Source: Candidatus Bipolaricaulota bacterium (GTDB lineage: Bacteria; Bipolaricaulota; Bipolaricaulia; Bipolaricaulales; Bipolaricaulaceae). From it: a DNA stretch of 6,819 bases. This document shows positions 5,801-6,819 of the stretch, one piece after another. The translations under genes were made by a program, and so were the position numbers. The notes under the pieces were generated by a model. The model had not been told where the DNA came from. It saw nothing but the letters and a program-made list of their open reading frames with translations, and did not search any database. Location: the NCBI GenBank assembly GCA_015661965.1, contig DQVA01000081.1, forward strand, positions 1 to 6,819, given 5' to 3'. Every line of letters begins with the position of its first letter. Position 1 is the first letter of the stretch.

Positions 5801-6819
5801 CGGCCGCGGTGACATCAACACCTACTCCGTGTTTGCCGAACGCATGCGCAACCTGCTCAGACCCCGCGGCAGGGCTGGCATCATCGTCCCCACCGGCATC
5901 GCCACCGACGACACCAACAAGCACTTCTTCGCCGACTTAGTAGAAAGCGGCGCCCTGGTGAGCCTCTACGACTTTGAAAATCGGAAAGGTGTGTTCCCCC
6001 ATGTGCACCGAAGTTACAAATTCAGCCTACTGACGATGCAGCGAATAGTGAGTGGCGAATTGCGAATGGAAGGGGACAAGACGCTCACACGGAAGCGTAA
6101 AGACCGCCCTGGCGCTCCCCACTCGGCCATTCGCCATACGCCAGCCCGAATGCAATTCGCCTTCTTCTGCACCCGTGCCGAACACCTGCGCGACCCCCGC
6201 CGCCTCTTCAGCCTCTCCCCCGAGGACATCGCCCGCATCAACCCCAACACCCGAACCCTTCCCATCTTCCGCACCCGCCAGGACGCCGAGCTCACCAGGG
6301 CCATCTACCAACGGGTGCCCGTGCTGGTGAACGAGCGCAGCGGCGAAAACCCCTGTGGCGTGCGGTTCCTGGCGATGTTCCACATGTCCAACGATTCGCG
6401 TCTTTTCCGCACGCGAAAGGAGCTCGAGGATCAGGGCTTTCGCCGGGTAGGCAACCGCTTCGAGAAGGAAAAAGAAGTCTGGCTTCCCCTGTACGAGGCC
6501 AAGATGATCTGGCACTACGACCACCGCTTCGGCACCTACGAGGGCGTGACCAACCGGCGCAGCACCCACCTGCCCAATCCCGGCCTTGCGGAGCACGCGG
6601 ACCCGGCCTATCTGGTGCAGCCCTGGTACTGGGTGCCGGCCGAAGAGGTGGAGGCCCGCCTGGGCCGCTGGACGCGGGGATGGCTCCTGGGGTTTCGGCG
6701 AATTGCTCGGTCAACTGATGAGCGAACAGCGATTTTCTCGTTGCTGCCACGGGTAGGGGCTGGAGACAATGTGTTCTTGATGTTACCTACAATAGGAGAC
6801 AAGCCTTTTTCGATCGTCC
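2850..6819 (+). CDS. drmMI: DISARM class 1 adenine-N6 DNA methyltransferase DrmMI, 3' partial, carrying two in-frame inserts
   Basis: Large Eco57I/PglX-like adenine-specific DNA methyltransferase, expected to mark host DNA as self using S-adenosylmethionine. The frame runs without a stop from the ATG at 2850 to the window end (1323 codons visible). The start is chosen for its ATGA overlap with drmD and the AAGGGGG at 2836-2842. The N-terminal region contains RERWLIPLLRVLGYEL (about 78-93), VHIVGCRQLLDRR (about 122-134) and a helical block with LLYLIYRLLFLLVVEE. The methylase core has GSYYTRPEL (448-456), motif I DPASGSGHF (648-656), GVDKNPLAVDLCKVALW (from about 697), KCGDSLVG (731-738) and catalytic NPPW (913-916). 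The distal part includes NPNTRTLPIFRTR and FRRIARSTDERTAI. Two stretches do not look like this family: about residues 477-637 and about 1064-1100. They coincide with palindromic repeat elements read through in frame. The first lies directly before motif I. No stop or frameshift is seen, so I call it an intact but interrupted gene; activity is unproven. BREX PglX or a type IIG enzyme is the alternative identity. Confidence 0.82.
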   Translation, partial: MNFPTVRLEGSLLSAEILDQIAQGEAPGQCAGDFGLDKGRRLTDEIHRAWSDARAFWDTFQRLLARLPEDAPATSDTRERWLIPLLRVLGYELSYQPRASLVGGQTFAISHRAGKDEASPPVHIVGCRQLLDRRSPTGRPRLSPHALVQEYLNRTEHLWGIVTNGYRLRLLRESLHTARPTYVEFDLQQMMEGEHLADFALLFRLLHRSRLPRSAEDGKDCLLERYHLVAEEQGGRIRERLRDSVKQALVVLGNGFLRHPKNEALRHALREGLLTPQNLYRELLYLIYRLLFLLVVEERELLTPDRVYREHYSITRLRRLAEARHQAPGRHGDLWLGLGITFKLLARENLGRTLDLPPLNGELFSSLMTEHLERAQLANSDLLTALRHLSLYRDEDTDSLRRVNYAALNVEELGSVYESLLDFHPVVREEGGRLQFELVPGMERKSTGSYYTRPELVQELVNSALEPVLEERLAEAKRLANSEWRTVPVEVRRRFIDEVLPRLSGFDSVAKGYAHREGIIRTDAELSPERTLRPNQPDPSSSGLDSREHRRGLGEALHGGIHPVSTTGQRQPDRAGNASPSERGSWLMCPGADPSASGGAEDTRKTAAPTGTQPLSEGELSSIWSHAPFAVRYSLLAEQAILSIKVCDPASGSGHFLLAAARRLGKELARVRTGESEPAPEAFREAVRHVIARCIYGVDKNPLAVDLCKVALWIESHTLERPLTFLDHRIKCGDSLVGVFDLEVLGKGIPDDAFKPATADDRGFSRRLRQQNKRERRAWQERELLLPFDIRGDLVSFAEELRQLEKIADDTPEAIRHKVRLYEGIRRGRNWRRDWMAANLWTAAFFCELREENRARIPTTGTLRDFLERGAGAVRGDLLGYAQALAESHRFFHWPLEFPEVFAQGGFDVVLSNPPWERIKLQEREFFASRDPEIAKAPNAAARKRLIQELPQTNPDLWREYKEALHAAESTSRFLRHSGFYPLTGRGDINTYSVFAERMRNLLRPRGRAGIIVPTGIATDDTNKHFFADLVESGALVSLYDFENRKGVFPHVHRSYKFSLLTMQRIVSGELRMEGDKTLTRKRKDRPGAPHSAIRHTPARMQFAFFCTRAEHLRDPRRLFSLSPEDIARINPNTRTLPIFRTRQDAELTRAIYQRVPVLVNERSGENPCGVRFLAMFHMSNDSRLFRTRKELEDQGFRRVGNRFEKEKEVWLPLYEAKMIWHYDHRFGTYEGVTNRRSTHLPNPGLAEHADPAYLVQPWYWVPAEEVEARLGRWTRGWLLGFRRIARSTDERTAIFSLLPRVGAGDNVFLMLPTIGDKPFSIV
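4280..4307 (+). repeat. left heptamer array of element 1
   Basis: Four tandem 7-nt units, GCGATTG, GCGAATA, GCGAGTG and GCGAACA, variants of a GCGAATR consensus. The array is in inverted orientation to the array at 4732-4759. Aligned unit by unit as RNA, 21 of 28 positions can form Watson-Crick pairs and 4 more G-U pairs; 4287-4305 against 4734-4752 is continuous apart from two wobble pairs. In the host frame it reads partly as ANSEWR. Confidence 0.85.
4324..4330 (+). promoter_or_regulatory. Shine-Dalgarno sequence of the nested IVP gene
   Basis: GGAGGAG lies 8 nt before the ATG at 4339, with a second GGAGG at 4316-4320. It sits in the middle of the methyltransferase reading frame, so ribosomes could initiate on the nested gene from the same mRNA. 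This supports the 4339 start over any internal one. No separate promoter for the nested gene was recognised. Confidence 0.7.
4339..4710 (+). CDS. four-helix-bundle protein, 23S rRNA intervening-sequence (IVP/S23) family
   Basis: A complete 123-aa protein, the normal length for the IVP family (formerly called S23 ribosomal protein; related to the Avd accessory protein of diversity-generating retroelements). Hallmarks are DLIVWQRAMRIAKESYELT (helix 1, about 9-27), LYGLTSQIRRAAASIPANIA (about 36-55) followed by EGWGRR, FIQFLRQANGSRTELETHLL (helix 3, about 65-84), and a C-terminal helix ELKILGKQLLQLERSL (about 103-118). IVP relatives form basic multimeric bundles thought to bind structured nucleic acid; their cellular role is unsettled. 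The ATG at 4339 follows GGAGGAG (4324-4330) with an 8-nt gap. The gene is nested wholly inside the methyltransferase frame, shifted by +1, with 59 nt of element before the start and 49 nt after the stop. Its codons are visibly more A/T-rich than those of the host gene, which fits independent acquisition. The family is certain; whether the protein is made from this nested position is not. Confidence 0.95.
   Translation: MRYFRDYQDLIVWQRAMRIAKESYELTRNFPPSELYGLTSQIRRAAASIPANIAEGWGRRYTAEFIQFLRQANGSRTELETHLLLSAEVGLCAREQIQALLEELKILGKQLLQLERSLSRKAS
4732..4759 (-). repeat. right heptamer array of element 1
   Basis: On the minus strand this is GCGAGCA, GCGAATA, GCGAACG, GCGAATG, the inverted partner of 4280-4307. 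It is preceded by TTTGGTCCCATGCC. The four-on-four symmetry is the main reason for setting the element edges at 4280 and 4759. Confidence 0.85.
6041..6068 (+). repeat. left heptamer array of element 2
   Basis: Four tandem GCGAATR-like heptamers (GCGAATA, GTGAGTG, GCGAATT, GCGAATG). The same unit type bounds element 1, but here it is read by the host gene in a different codon phase (cga-ata-gtg rather than gcg-aat-agc), which still avoids stops. Confidence 0.75.
6127..6143 (-). repeat. right inverted repeat of element 2
   Basis: The minus strand contains GCGTATG and GCGAATG, the inverted partner of 6053-6069 with two mismatches. CCATTCGCC is shared with the right end of element 1 (4731-4739). 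Confidence 0.7.

Larger units (their letters stand above)
6041..6149 (+). mobile_element. ORF-less palindromic element of the same heptamer family, in frame in the methyltransferase
   Basis: A roughly 109-nt insert between host blocks SYKFSLLTM and MQFAFFCTRAEHL. Its left end has four heptamers (GCGAATA, GTGAGTG, GCGAATT, GCGAATG; 6041-6068), and its first 20 bases match 4287-4306 of element 1 at 18 positions. The right end has the inverted units in CCATTCGCCATACGCCA (6127-6143), which pairs with 6053-6069 at 15 of 17 positions; GGGGA (6072-6076) can extend the stem to TCCCC (6116-6120), and ACGCT/AGCGT (6081-6085, 6094-6098) could form an inner hairpin. ATGCA occurs directly repeated at 6036-6040 and 6150-6154 in the same codon phase. 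Removing one repeat plus the insert takes out 114 nt, exactly 38 codons, giving SLLTMQFAFF. No gene fits inside. It looks like a non-autonomous relative of element 1; edges are approximate on the right. Confidence 0.75.

Noticed and set aside
5250..5940. Opposed open frames of about 220 codons on both strands in the methylase core
   Set aside because: Both overlap the NPPW-containing methylase region in other frames, are low-complexity in translation, and lack any recognisable domain; they are composition shadows.
6697..6706. GGCGAATTGC near the window end, identical to 6054-6063 of element 2, and nearby GCGAACAG
   Set aside because: Both fall in conserved methylase codons (FRRIARSTDERTAI) with no inverted partner or interruption of the protein, so a chance match is likelier than a third element.
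2850..6819. Calling the methyltransferase a pseudogene because of two insertions
   Set aside because: Translation through both inserts shows no stop or frameshift and all core motifs are present on both sides, so the sequence does not support a broken gene.

Overview
This window is a GC-rich bacterial segment (G/C dominates third codon positions) that reads as part of a phage-defence operon. The gene order and protein families point to class 1 DISARM: a SNF2-type helicase (DrmD) followed by a large N6-adenine DNA methyltransferase (DrmMI). Both genes are on the + strand and joined by a 4-base ATGA overlap. Both are cut by the window. The helicase frame is open to base 1, and the methyltransferase frame is open to base 6819. 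The DISARM core genes drmA, drmB and drmC are not present in the window. The organism cannot be named from this sequence. It is a GC-rich bacterium that carries 23S-rRNA-intervening-sequence-type (IVP, four-helix-bundle) elements.

Layout: 1-2853 is drmD (3' complete, 5' open). 2850-6819 is one unbroken reading frame of at least 1323 codons for the methyltransferase. It has an N-terminal accessory region, the GSYYT motif at residues 448-452, SAM-binding motif I (DPASGSGHF, 648-656), the catalytic NPPW (913-916) and the start of the target-recognition/C-terminal part. There are no intergenic gaps, RNA genes, CRISPR arrays or terminators.

The unusual part lies inside the methyltransferase gene. 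Two palindromic elements of one repeat family interrupt the conserved protein, and the reading frame stays open through both. Element 1 (about 4280-4759) is 480 nt, exactly 160 codons by its symmetric ends. It is bounded by four-unit arrays of a GCGAATR-like heptamer in inverted orientation and carries its own Shine-Dalgarno sequence and a complete 123-aa IVP/S23-type four-helix-bundle gene (4339-4710). That gene is read in a different frame from the host gene. Element 2 (about 6041-6149) is a short hairpin of the same heptamers with no gene, inserted in frame and flanked by ATGCA direct repeats.

The picture is of an IVS-like mobile family, with one coding copy and one ORF-less copy, colonising a protein-coding defence gene while preserving its frame. 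This parallels the IVP elements known from 23S rRNA genes. Whether the methyltransferase still works, whether the RNA hairpins are processed, and whether the IVP mobilises both elements cannot be decided from sequence alone.
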